This document shows, piece after piece, positions 7,542-15,435 of a DNA stretch of 64,000 nt. Under the pieces are notes generated by a model. That model had not been told where the DNA came from, did no database searches, and saw nothing but the letters and a program-made list of their open reading frames with translations. Within the stretch, counting starts at the first letter, position 1. The number at the start of each line of letters is the position of its first letter. Made by a program: the position numbers and the translations under genes. Source of the stretch: Chloroflexota bacterium (GTDB lineage Bacteria > Chloroflexota > Anaerolineae > Anaerolineales > UBA4823); NCBI GenBank assembly GCA_029265355.1, contig JAJUJL010000010.1, forward strand, positions 62,001-126,000, in the 5' to 3' direction.

Positions 7542-9116
7542 ATGAGCGAATCCCAGGCAACCGCTGTGTACAACGCCACCTCGAGCCCACCGCGACCACC
7601 GGTGATCCAGATGCTGGGGATTGTCAAGCGTTTCCCCGGCGTGCTGGCCAACGACCATGCTGATTTCGAGGTGTTGGAAGGCGAGATTCACGCCCTGTTG
7701 GGTGAGAACGGCGCCGGAAAAAGCACCTTGATGAATATCTTGGCAGGTCTGTACCGTCAGGATGCCGGAATGATCCTGCTGCGCGGCAAGCCAGTGACTT
7801 TCTCTTCCCCGCGCGACGCCATCCAGGCAGGGATTGGCATGGTGCACCAGCACTTCATGTTGGTGCCCTCTCAAACTGTTACCGAGAATATCCTGCTGGG
7901 TTTAGACGAGCCCCGTTTCTTGCTGCGCTTATCCGAGTTCGACAGGAAAGTGGCGGAGGTTAGCGAGCGCTTTGGGCTCAAGGTCGACCCGCGCGCCAAG
8001 GTCTGGCAGCTATCGGTGGGTGAGCAGCAGCGGGTTGAGATCTTGAAGATGCTCTACCGCGGAGCCGAAATCCTGATCATGGATGAGCCCACAGCGGTGT
8101 TGGCTCCTCAGGAGATAGAAGGTTTGTTTACCACGCTGCGCGCCATGGCAGCCGAAGGCAAGACGATCATCTTCATCAGCCATAAGTTGCAAGAAGTGAT
8201 GGCGATTGCCGACCGGGTGACCGTGCTGCGCAAAGGAAAAGTGACTGCCTCGGGTGTGCCGGCGCGTGGGATGAGCCGCGCCGAGCTGGCCCGATTGATG
8301 GTCGGGCGTGATGTGCTGTTCCATCTGGAAAAGGAAGCCAAAACCCCGGGCGAGGTGGTGCTATCTGTCCAGGATGTGTACGCTGAGAACGACAAAGGCC
8401 TGCCAGCATTGCGAGGGCTGAGCCTGGAGGTTCGCTCCGGCGAGATCGTTGGATTGGCGGGTGTGGCAGGCAATGGGCAGCGCGAGCTTTCCCAGGTGAT
8501 CACCGGGCTGCGCAAGTGCCTGAAAGGGCAGGTATGGCTCTCTGGCGAGCTGGTCAGCAACAAGCCTGTCCAGTTTGGCATCCAGCGTGGGCTGGCCTAT
8601 ATCCCCGAAGATCGCCACCAGGTTGGTTCGGCGCCCAACCTGAGCATCACCGACAACGTGATCATGAAATCTTACAACAAGGAACCGATCGCCCATGGCT
8701 GGATGATCGATATGACCGCTGCCACCCGCTTCGCCGAAGATCTCAAAGAAGCCTACGAGATCATGGCGCCCACCGTGCGCACGCCAGCGCGCTTGCTCTC
8801 CGGTGGCAACCTGCAGCGGGTGATCCTGGCGCGCGAGATTTCGGGAAAACCACGCCTGATCCTGGCGGTGCAGCCGACGCGCGGCCTGGATGTGGGCGCC
8901 ATCGAAGGCGTGCAACGCCTGCTGCTGGCGCAACGCGCCGCTGGCGCAGCCGTGCTGCTGATCTCGGAAGAACTCGAAGAGTTGATCTCGTTGAGCGATC
9001 GTATTTACGTCATCTACGAGGGTCAGATCATGGGACAGGTCACGGATGGCAACATCGAAAAGATCGGCCTGATGATGACAGGCACGCCGCTTTCGCAGAT
9101 CGAAACAGGAGACTGA
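7542..9116 (+). CDS. BMP-type nucleoside ABC transporter, double ATP-binding protein
   Basis: A 524-residue protein with two fused ABC domains, the YufO/NupO/RbsA-like architecture of nucleoside and sugar importers. Domain 1 has Walker A GENGAGKST, signature LSVGEQQR and LIMDEPTAVL. Domain 2 has LSGGNLQR and the altered Walker B ILAVQPTRGLD, where Asp-Glu is replaced by Val-Gln. This loss in the second site is typical of this class and suggests one active ATP site. It is followed 4 bases later by the first permease. It energises import of whatever the lipoprotein at 6154 binds, probably nucleosides. Confidence 0.92.
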   Translation: MSESQATAVYNATSSPPRPPVIQMLGIVKRFPGVLANDHADFEVLEGEIHALLGENGAGKSTLMNILAGLYRQDAGMILLRGKPVTFSSPRDAIQAGIGMVHQHFMLVPSQTVTENILLGLDEPRFLLRLSEFDRKVAEVSERFGLKVDPRAKVWQLSVGEQQRVEILKMLYRGAEILIMDEPTAVLAPQEIEGLFTTLRAMAAEGKTIIFISHKLQEVMAIADRVTVLRKGKVTASGVPARGMSRAELARLMVGRDVLFHLEKEAKTPGEVVLSVQDVYAENDKGLPALRGLSLEVRSGEIVGLAGVAGNGQRELSQVITGLRKCLKGQVWLSGELVSNKPVQFGIQRGLAYIPEDRHQVGSAPNLSITDNVIMKSYNKEPIAHGWMIDMTAATRFAEDLKEAYEIMAPTVRTPARLLSGGNLQRVILAREISGKPRLILAVQPTRGLDVGAIEGVQRLLLAQRAAGAAVLLISEELEELISLSDRIYVIYEGQIMGQVTDGNIEKIGLMMTGTPLSQIETGD

Positions 9117-9120
9117 TAGC

Positions 9121-10257
9121 ATGGGCCAGGCTTCCGCTACCACAGGCGGCCTCAACCGCTGGTTGCCGTACCGCATTCGCTTCGAGCCGCGTATGAAAGA
9201 AGTGCCTGCCTGGTATCCGCTGGCAGTCACAATTGGCGCAATCGTGGTGGCGCTGTTCTTGGGCGGTATTCTCATCTCACTGGCGGGCGGCGACCCGCTG
9301 CGCTCCTACGCGCACATTGCCAGGGCCTCATTTGGCAACCTGGGTGTCTTCTCGGACACACTCGTCAAAGCCACGCCCTTGATCCTGGTCGGGCTGGGAT
9401 GTTCGATAGCCTTTCGCATGAAGCTGTGGAATATTGGCGCCGAAGGCCAGTTTTTCCTGGGCGCGTTTGGCGCAAGCGCTGTGGTGCTCACACCGCTGCT
9501 GCCCCCCGAAAGCCCGACCTGGCTGTTCATCCCGGTGTGCATGCTGGCGGGCATACTGGCGGGGGCTTTGTGGGGTTTTGTGCCCGGTTTCTTGAAGGCG
9601 CGCTACAATGTCAACGAAATCATCACCACCTTGATGATGAATTACATCGCCGTGGCCTGGAACAACTTCTTCATTTATGCGGTGTGGAGCGAAGGCGGCT
9701 TTCAGATGAGCCGCATGTTCAGCCGTTCTGCCTGGCTACCGCGCCTGGCAGACTACGCCAGGGAGGTGCCGCTCTTTCGTGGGCTCACCGTGCACCTGGG
9801 ACTGGTTTTCGGACTTTTGGCGGCGGTGGTGGTGTGGTACATTGTCTATCGCAGCCGTTGGGGCTACGAGATCCGCCTGATCGGCGACAATCCGCGGGCG
9901 GCGGAATACGCCGGTATCAACATCCGGCGCAACACCATCCTGGTGATGATGCTCTCGGGCGCCCTGGCGGGGCTGGCAGGCATGTCTGAGATCACCGGTG
10001 TGGTGCATCGCTTGCAGGGCTCGATCTCGCCCGGCTACGGATTCACGGGCATCATCATTGCCTGGCTGGCAAAGCTGAATCCATTTGCTGTCATCATCGT
10101 CTCGATCTTGTTCGGCGCGCTGATCCTGGCGGGAAGAGAAATCCAGCCCTCAGGCATACCCAAGATGATCCAGGGCATCATCCTGGTCAGCCTGATTGCC
10201 AGCGACTTTCTGCTGCGCTACCGTGTGCGCATCGTTCGCCTGGTAGAGGAGGCCTGA
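9121..10257 (+). CDS. BMP-type nucleoside ABC transporter permease 1
   Basis: Integral membrane protein of 378 residues in the BPD_transp_2 family (NupP/YufP-like). About ten hydrophobic segments follow a charged N-terminal tail. Typical family blocks are LWNIGAEGQFFLGA and FLKARYNVNEIITTLMMN, the latter a cytoplasmic coupling region. It starts 4 bases after the ATPase and ends one base before permease 2, so the three are surely co-translated. Together the two permeases form the channel of the importer. Confidence 0.92.
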   Translation: MGQASATTGGLNRWLPYRIRFEPRMKEVPAWYPLAVTIGAIVVALFLGGILISLAGGDPLRSYAHIARASFGNLGVFSDTLVKATPLILVGLGCSIAFRMKLWNIGAEGQFFLGAFGASAVVLTPLLPPESPTWLFIPVCMLAGILAGALWGFVPGFLKARYNVNEIITTLMMNYIAVAWNNFFIYAVWSEGGFQMSRMFSRSAWLPRLADYAREVPLFRGLTVHLGLVFGLLAAVVVWYIVYRSRWGYEIRLIGDNPRAAEYAGINIRRNTILVMMLSGALAGLAGMSEITGVVHRLQGSISPGYGFTGIIIAWLAKLNPFAVIIVSILFGALILAGREIQPSGIPKMIQGIILVSLIASDFLLRYRVRIVRLVEEA

Positions 10258-10258
10258 A

Positions 10259-11227
10259 ATGGACCCCATCATCATTCTGCAGGCCGGCGTTGCCAGCGGC
10301 ACGGTGCTGCTCTTCGCTACTATTGGCGAGCTGTTCGCCGAGCGCGCCGGCGTTCTGAACCTGGGTGTGGAAGGTATGATGTTGATCGGCGCGATGAGCG
10401 CCTTCAGCATCGCCAGCGCGACGGGCAATCCCTGGCTTGGACTGCTGGTGGCCATGCTGGCAGCCGGCTTGATCAGCCAGATCCACGCCCTCATCACCAT
10501 CACGTTGCAAGCTGACCAGGTGGTATCCGGTCTTTCGCTGACCTTCTTGGGCACTGGCATCAGCCTGGTGCTGGGCGAAGGGCTGAGCAAGGCAGGCACG
10601 ATCTCGCTGCTGCCCAATTTCAGCATCCCCCTGCTGGCGCAGATCCCTCTCCTGGGTCCGATTTTCTTCACCAACCAATCGATCCTGGTCTACGCAGGCT
10701 ATTTGTTGACTCCCCTGGCCTGGTACTACATCAATCACACGCGCCCTGGGGCGCACCTGCGGGCGGTGGGAGAACATCCCGCAGCGGCCGATTCCCTGGG
10801 AGTCAATGTGCAGGGCCTGCGCTATTTCTACGTTTTTGTGGGCGGCGTGTTGGCGGGCCTGGCTGGCGCTACCATCAGCCTGGCGATCTCGCCGGGCTGG
10901 TTCAGTGAGCTGACCACTGCTGGGCAAGGCTGGATCGCGGTGGGATTGGTGATCTTCGCCCAGTGGGATCCGCTGCGAGCAGCGTTTGGCTCGTACACCT
11001 TCGGCGCGCTGCGCCGATTGATCCTGGATATCCAGGGGCCGACCACGCTCCTGGGCTTGCGCAACCCGTTTTATTACAACCCGTACTGGGGTTTCTTCCT
11101 GCAGATGCTGCCGTATGCCTTCACCATCATCGTGCTGGTGATTGGCTCGCGCGAGGCCGTGCGCAAGCGCCTGGGCGCGCCAGCCGCGCTGGGTACCCCA
11201 TACATACGCGGGGAGAGAGGTTTGTAA
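10259..11227 (+). CDS. BMP-type nucleoside ABC transporter permease 2
   Basis: Integral membrane protein of 322 residues, NupQ/YufQ-like. It shows the family pattern of ERAGVLNLGVEGMM near the N terminus, the middle block ADQVVSGLSLTFLG and about eight to nine hydrophobic segments. It is the last gene of the transporter. The following 120 bases before thrC contain a loose GGGGTG/CACCCC inverted repeat but no clear terminator, so read-through into thrC is possible. Confidence 0.92.
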   Translation: MDPIIILQAGVASGTVLLFATIGELFAERAGVLNLGVEGMMLIGAMSAFSIASATGNPWLGLLVAMLAAGLISQIHALITITLQADQVVSGLSLTFLGTGISLVLGEGLSKAGTISLLPNFSIPLLAQIPLLGPIFFTNQSILVYAGYLLTPLAWYYINHTRPGAHLRAVGEHPAAADSLGVNVQGLRYFYVFVGGVLAGLAGATISLAISPGWFSELTTAGQGWIAVGLVIFAQWDPLRAAFGSYTFGALRRLILDIQGPTTLLGLRNPFYYNPYWGFFLQMLPYAFTIIVLVIGSREAVRKRLGAPAALGTPYIRGERGL

Positions 11228-11347
11228 AGGGCGGTTCTATCTGTCAGATTATTCATCCCCCTTCGTTAAGTCACTTGGGGTGTTGTGCGCAGACAGGCTC
11301 TCGGCACCCCTACTCCCAAATCTCGTGCTTCTCAAAGGTGAGTAAAG

Positions 11348-12619
11348 ATGGCCAAACATTTTCTGGGCTATGTGTGTTCACTGTGCAAACGCCAGTACCA
11401 ACCCGAGCAGGTGACCTACACCTGCCCGCACGATGGCGGCAACCTGGATGTGGAATTGGATTACGCTGCCATTCGGAAAGAGGCGCTGGCTTCCGACTGG
11501 CTGGCAAACGGCGAGCCTTCGCTGTGGCGCTACCTGCCGCTGCTGCCGGTGGATGACCACGGCGGCCAGGCGACTCCGTTGCGCGCCGCCGGCTGGACGC
11601 CGGTTTACGCGCCGCCAGCATTGCGCAGCACGCTGGGTATGCCGCACTTGTGGATCAAAGACGAAAGCCGCAACCCAACCGCTTCCTTCAAAGACCGCGC
11701 CAGCTCGGTGGTGGTGGCGCGCGCCCGGCAGATCGGAGCGGAGGTGGTGGTGACCGCTTCCACCGGCAACGCTGGCGCAGCTCTGGCCGGTATGTCGGCA
11801 GCGGTGGGACAGCGGGCAGTCATCTTTGCCCCGCGCACCGCACCCCCCGCAAAAGTGGCGCAGTTGTTGATCTTCAAGGCGGGTGTGCTGCTGGTGGATG
11901 GCACCTACGACGATGCTTTCGACCTGACCATCCAGGCCGCCCAGGAGTTTGGCTGGTACTGTCGCAACACCGGCTACAACCCGTTCACCGCCGAGGGCAA
12001 GAAGACCGCTGCCTTCGAAATCTGGGAATGGCAGCGCCAGCAGACGAAGAATGGTCATCCGGCGTTGAAGAACAAGCCTGCGTCGGTCTTCGTCTCGGTC
12101 GGCGACGGCAATATCATCTCCGGCATCCACAAGGGCTTCAAAGACTTGCAGCGATTGGGCTTGCTGGAACAAATGCCACGCATCTTCGGCGTGCAGTCCA
12201 CCGGCTCGGCAGCCATCGCCAACGCTTTCCACGCTGGCACGGAGACAATCACGCCGGTTTCGGCGACGACGCTGGCGGATAGCATATCGGTCGACCTGCC
12301 GCGCGATGGTGTGCGCGCGGTGCGCGCGGCCCGCGAAACTGGCGGCAGCTATGTGCTGGTCAGCGACGAGGAAATCCTGCAGTCCATCGCTGCGCTGGGT
12401 GTGGCGGGCATCTTCGCCGAGCCGGCCGGCGCCACCGCCTACGCCGGGCTGGTGAAAGCGTTGGATTTGGGCCTGGTAGATCCTCAGGAGCCGGTATTGG
12501 TGATCAACACCGGCAGCGGCTTGAAAGATGTCAAATCCGCCACCCGCGCCGCCGGCGAGGCGACCATCATTGAGCCAACCTTGCAGGCCGTGAAAGGTTG
12601 GTTGAGCGCGCAGAAATGA
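11348..12619 (+). CDS. thrC: Threonine synthase
   Basis: PLP-dependent fold-type II enzyme of 423 residues, making threonine from O-phosphohomoserine in the cytoplasm. The N terminus has a zinc-ribbon-like start (CSLCKRQY and YTCPHDGG), but the last Cys of a normal four-Cys ribbon is Asp. The PLP lysine is in [10 protein letters not shown], and the phosphate-binding loop is [11 protein letters not shown]. The GTGAG site directly upstream is modest. Its stop overlaps the start of the glycosyltransferase by 4 bases. A related lyase, such as cysteate synthase, cannot be excluded from sequence alone. Confidence 0.85.
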   Translation: MAKHFLGYVCSLCKRQYQPEQVTYTCPHDGGNLDVELDYAAIRKEALASDWLANGEPSLWRYLPLLPVDDHGGQATPLRAAGWTPVYAPPALRSTLGMPHLWIKDESRNPTASFKDRASSVVVARARQIGAEVVVTASTGNAGAALAGMSAAVGQRAVIFAPRTAPPAKVAQLLIFKAGVLLVDGTYDDAFDLTIQAAQEFGWYCRNTGYNPFTAEGKKTAAFEIWEWQRQQTKNGHPALKNKPASVFVSVGDGNIISGIHKGFKDLQRLGLLEQMPRIFGVQSTGSAAIANAFHAGTETITPVSATTLADSISVDLPRDGVRAVRAARETGGSYVLVSDEEILQSIAALGVAGIFAEPAGATAYAGLVKALDLGLVDPQEPVLVINTGSGLKDVKSATRAAGEATIIEPTLQAVKGWLSAQK

Positions 12620-13587
12620 CAACGCCCACTTTTTCCATCGTTGCGCCTATTTTCAACGAGGCGCCGATCATCCCCGAGCTGTACCGGCGCATTCGCGCTG
12701 TGATGGAGCAGACCGGCGAGCCCTGGGAGCTGGTGGCAGTGGACGACGGTTCGACTGACGGTTCGACCGATTTGCTGCGCCAACTGGCAGCGCAGGACGC
12801 CTGCGTTCGCCCGGTGATTTTCGCCCGCAACTTTGGGCACCAACTGGCGGTCACCGCCGGCTTGGATTATGCGCGCGGGCAGGCTGTGGTGATCATCGAC
12901 GCCGACTTGCAGGACCCTCCCGAGGTGATCCTGGAGATGATCTCCCGTTGGCGGGAAGGCTATGAAGTCGTCTATGCGGTGCGCTCTGAGCGGGAAGGGG
13001 AGAGCTGGTTCAAACTGGCGACCGCCTCGCTGTTCTACCGCCTGATCTACCGCATCACCGATGTCAATATCCCGATGGATACCGGCGATTTCCGCCTGTT
13101 GGACGCCAAAGTGGTCAAGGTGCTGCGCAGCATGCGCGAGCGTCACCGTTTCCTGCGCGGTATGTCGGTGTGGGTGGGTTTCAAACAAACAGGTGTCAAG
13201 TACCGCCGGGCAGCGCGCTTTGCAGGCGCCACCAAGTACCCGCTGCGCAAGATGCTCAAGTTTGCCAGCGACGCCATCACCAGCTTCTCTTACTTGCCGC
13301 TGCAGCTTGCCACATACCTGGGCTTTATCTCCGCAGGGGTGAGCATCCTGGCCATTCCGCTGGTGATTGCCATGCGACTGACCGGGTCGATGGCTTTCAC
13401 CGGGCAAGCCACCACGCTGATCGCCGTGCTGTTTCTGGGCGGCGTGCAGCTCATCTCGCTGGGCATCCTGGGCGAGTACATCGGACGCCTGTACGATGAG
13501 GCGAAGGGCAGGCCATTGTATATCGTCAGGGAAGAGCCAGACGACCTGGCGCCGAAGACCGAGAGATCTTTGGAAAAGACAGTTTAG
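12616..13587 (+). CDS. Family 2 glycosyltransferase, DPM1/GtrB-like, membrane anchored
   Basis: Enzyme of 323 residues that probably moves a sugar onto a polyprenyl phosphate at the inner face of the membrane. The GT2 domain has [16 protein letters not shown] and the metal-binding IDADLQDPP, then [10 protein letters not shown] and the RHRFLRGMS block. Two C-terminal membrane segments lie near residues 230-290. The ATG at 12616 forms an ATGA overlap with the thrC stop, which is better than an in-frame TTG at 12598. No lipid-glycan cluster surrounds it. Confidence 0.9.
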   Translation: MTTPTFSIVAPIFNEAPIIPELYRRIRAVMEQTGEPWELVAVDDGSTDGSTDLLRQLAAQDACVRPVIFARNFGHQLAVTAGLDYARGQAVVIIDADLQDPPEVILEMISRWREGYEVVYAVRSEREGESWFKLATASLFYRLIYRITDVNIPMDTGDFRLLDAKVVKVLRSMRERHRFLRGMSVWVGFKQTGVKYRRAARFAGATKYPLRKMLKFASDAITSFSYLPLQLATYLGFISAGVSILAIPLVIAMRLTGSMAFTGQATTLIAVLFLGGVQLISLGILGEYIGRLYDEAKGRPLYIVREEPDDLAPKTERSLEKTV

Positions 13588-13758
13588 GCGATTCTCACGG
13601 ACATCTGGTTTATTTCAAGCATTTCGCGCTTGAAAGACATCATCAGCTTGAGTAAGAATGGCTCATCAGCGGGAAAGCCATTCCTGTATTGGCGCGATCT
13701 GCAAGAATCGCTTGTCTGTCAGCAACGGTCGGAGCTTTGTCTTCCTCGCAATCGAACC

Positions 13759-13871
13759 GGGTGTTTCGCCGGAAGTTTTTTTACAAAAATGTGAACGAGC
13801 ACCAGCGAAACCCTGGAGTAAACCGCCGACGCGATGGCGGATTTACTCTAAACACTTGCGGCGGTTTACTC
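13759..13871 (+). repeat. Dispersed two-hairpin repeat, copy A (113 bases)
   Basis: Starts GGGTGTTTCGCCGGAAGT and ends GGCGGTTTACTC. Hairpin 1 pairs GTTTCGC (13763-13769) with GCGAAAC (13805-13811). Hairpin 2 pairs GAGTAAACCGCC (13816-13827) perfectly with GGCGGTTTACTC (13860-13871). It aligns end to end with copy B at 43411-43522; three blocks match at 17/18, 19/22 and 22/25 bases by hand count. Related shorter copies are at 34787-34869 and 44857-44936. Confidence 0.75.
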
Positions 13872-13915
13872 AGTTTCAATGGCAAGCGGTATATCTAGAA
13901 AAGGTGCGCTTACAT

Positions 13916-13921
13916 TATAAT
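13916..13921 (+). promoter_or_regulatory. -10 box for the gene at 13932
   Basis: A perfect TATAAT. An ATG at 13920 overlaps this box, so the usable start is the ATG at 13932. That implies a leader of only a few bases. No good -35 hexamer is seen. Confidence 0.55.
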
Positions 13922-13931
13922 GAACTTGACC

Positions 13932-14504
13932 ATGCTGCCCGAACCGAACGCTCTTATCCTGGTCGCCGTGATCAACGACCGGCGTGATCTGGAGATCGCC
14001 CGGCTGTTGGGTTGGTACCGCATCCCGCTGCGCAGCGCTCCCAAGGTGGTGGCGATGGATTACCTGGCTTTCTACCAGACGGGCGCCTTTGGCGAGGAGC
14101 GCTGGCAGATCCAGTATGTGGCGCCGGTGCGCGGGCACGAACTGACCACCCGCGCCGAGCTGCTGCGCGACGAACCAAACCACCCGCGCGCCAACGAGGA
14201 GTACTTCAAGATTCAACTCGGGCCGCTGGTGCGTTTGCCGAAGCCAGTACCGGCAGAGAAGTGGCGGCGCATCACGTTTTTCTATACCACCGGCGAGTAT
14301 TTGCTGCGCGCCGAGACGGTGAATGACCTGGTAGTGCAGGATGATGAACGGCGCATGCTGTGGCAGGCGCTGCGTGAGCGCGCCTCCCAGGCGCAGAACT
14401 ACCAGGCCGGCGCGCCGCCCGAACTGCCCCTGGATGCTGCTCTGCTGGCAGCGCTGTTCGAGATCGGTTCATTAGACTCGGGCAGAACGCCTGCGGAGGA
14501 TTGA
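13932..14504 (+). CDS. Conserved-looking protein of unknown function
   Basis: Protein of 190 residues, not recognised. It has no signal peptide or membrane segment. Visible features are an LLGWYRIPLRSAPK stretch, MDYLAFYQTG, an aromatic and basic middle, and an acidic C-terminal third (VNDLVVQDDERR). The start at 13932 is chosen because the in-frame ATG at 13920 lies inside the -10 box. It ends 4 bases before an ABC permease gene, so it is likely co-transcribed with the permease pair and the dihydropyrimidinase. Codon use resembles its neighbours, so it is very likely a real gene. Confidence 0.7.
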   Translation: MLPEPNALILVAVINDRRDLEIARLLGWYRIPLRSAPKVVAMDYLAFYQTGAFGEERWQIQYVAPVRGHELTTRAELLRDEPNHPRANEEYFKIQLGPLVRLPKPVPAEKWRRITFFYTTGEYLLRAETVNDLVVQDDERRMLWQALRERASQAQNYQAGAPPELPLDAALLAALFEIGSLDSGRTPAED

Positions 14505-14508
14505 ATCC

Positions 14509-15435
14509 GTGGTCAAATTTGCTCTTCGCCGCCTGGCGGTATTGCCGCTGATTATTTGGCTGACGAATTTCCTGGCCTTCGCCTATGCCCACCTGGTCAC
14601 GCCCAACCTGGCGCTGCTCAACCCCTATTCGTTTGGCAGTGTGACCATACCGCCCTTGCTGCCAGCGTATCTTGCCTATTTACAGCGACTGGCGCGCCTC
14701 GATTTTGGCGTCATGCCCAATAACGAGCCTTTCTGGAGCGCATTAAACCGCGCCGGGCTTGCCAGCCTGGGCTTGTTGGGGCTGGCGCTTTTTTTTAGTG
14801 TGATCGTGGGTTTGTTTTTCGGTTTGCGAGCTGTGCGCCTCGATCCACCGCGCATCTCTTCCTGGCTGACGGTTTTGGCATCGGTGGGTCTGGCTTCTCC
14901 CGCTTTTTACATCGGTGTGTTACTGATCGCCTTTTCGGTGGTTTATGTCATTTGGGGACCGGGCAGCGAGCCGCTTTTACCTTTCCAGGGATTTGGTTGG
15001 GATGCGCACCTGGTGCTTCCTGTTTTGGCCTTGATGGTGCAGCCGACCGTCAAAGTGGCGCAGATCACCGCTGGCTCCATGGTTGGCGAAATGAGCAAGC
15101 AGTACGTGGTGGCGGCGCGCAGTTTTGGACACTCGCTGAAATCGATCCGCGGCCGGTTGGTGCTGCGCAATGTGCTGGTGCCGGTGACGCTAACCATCGC
15201 TGGCTCGCTGCGAATGATGGCGGCGGAGATCATCATCATCGAGCGCCTCTTCAACTGGCCTGGCCTCGGACGCCTGTTTTCTCACATGATTGTGGCTTCC
15301 AACCACACAGATTTTTACTTCAGCACCGATATCTTTGCCATGACGCTGACCCTGCTGGCGGTTTTCTTCTTGCTGGCAGACACGGTCGCCTCGCTCATTG
15401 TGCGCGGCTTCGACCCGCGCCTGGAGACAGCATGA
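14509..15435 (+). CDS. Opp/Dpp-family ABC transporter permease (DppB-like)
   Basis: Integral membrane protein of 308 residues with about six hydrophobic segments. The binding-protein-dependent transport signature region is visible as KQYVVAARSFGHSLKSIRGRLVLRN, split by the EAA-type loop, and the C-terminal ERLFNWPGLGRLF block is typical of DppB/OppB. The start is GTG at 14509. It overlaps the next permease gene by ATGA. No binding protein or ATPase is adjacent, so this is an orphan permease pair. Peptide or another small solute would be the expected cargo. Confidence 0.85.
   Translation: MVKFALRRLAVLPLIIWLTNFLAFAYAHLVTPNLALLNPYSFGSVTIPPLLPAYLAYLQRLARLDFGVMPNNEPFWSALNRAGLASLGLLGLALFFSVIVGLFFGLRAVRLDPPRISSWLTVLASVGLASPAFYIGVLLIAFSVVYVIWGPGSEPLLPFQGFGWDAHLVLPVLALMVQPTVKVAQITAGSMVGEMSKQYVVAARSFGHSLKSIRGRLVLRNVLVPVTLTIAGSLRMMAAEIIIIERLFNWPGLGRLFSHMIVASNHTDFYFSTDIFAMTLTLLAVFFLLADTVASLIVRGFDPRLETA

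Larger units (their letters stand above)
13588..13931. other. 344-base intergenic region with repeat copy A
   Basis: No supported gene is present. After the glycosyltransferase stop there is a small hairpin with arms TTTCAAGC/GCTTGAAA (13613-13635) without a T-tract. The two-hairpin repeat copy A follows at 13759-13871. A TATAAT at 13916-13921 precedes the next gene. Short open frames at 13658 and 13689 run through the repeat and are not called. Confidence 0.6.

Noticed and set aside
6040-7599. 519-residue open frame on the minus strand
   Set aside because: It runs antisense to the well-supported BMP lipoprotein gene, has no family motif and shows the His/Gln-rich make-up of a shadow frame in GC-rich DNA.
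13658-13987. 109-residue open frame between the glycosyltransferase and the gene at 13932
   Set aside because: It reads through repeat copy A and the -10 box and overlaps the next gene. No protein features.
14952-15431. Upstream part of the long frame that contains the permease-propeller fusion
   Set aside because: This part lies in another frame over the DppB-like gene. The ATG at 15432 gives a normal DppC N terminus and an ATGA overlap.
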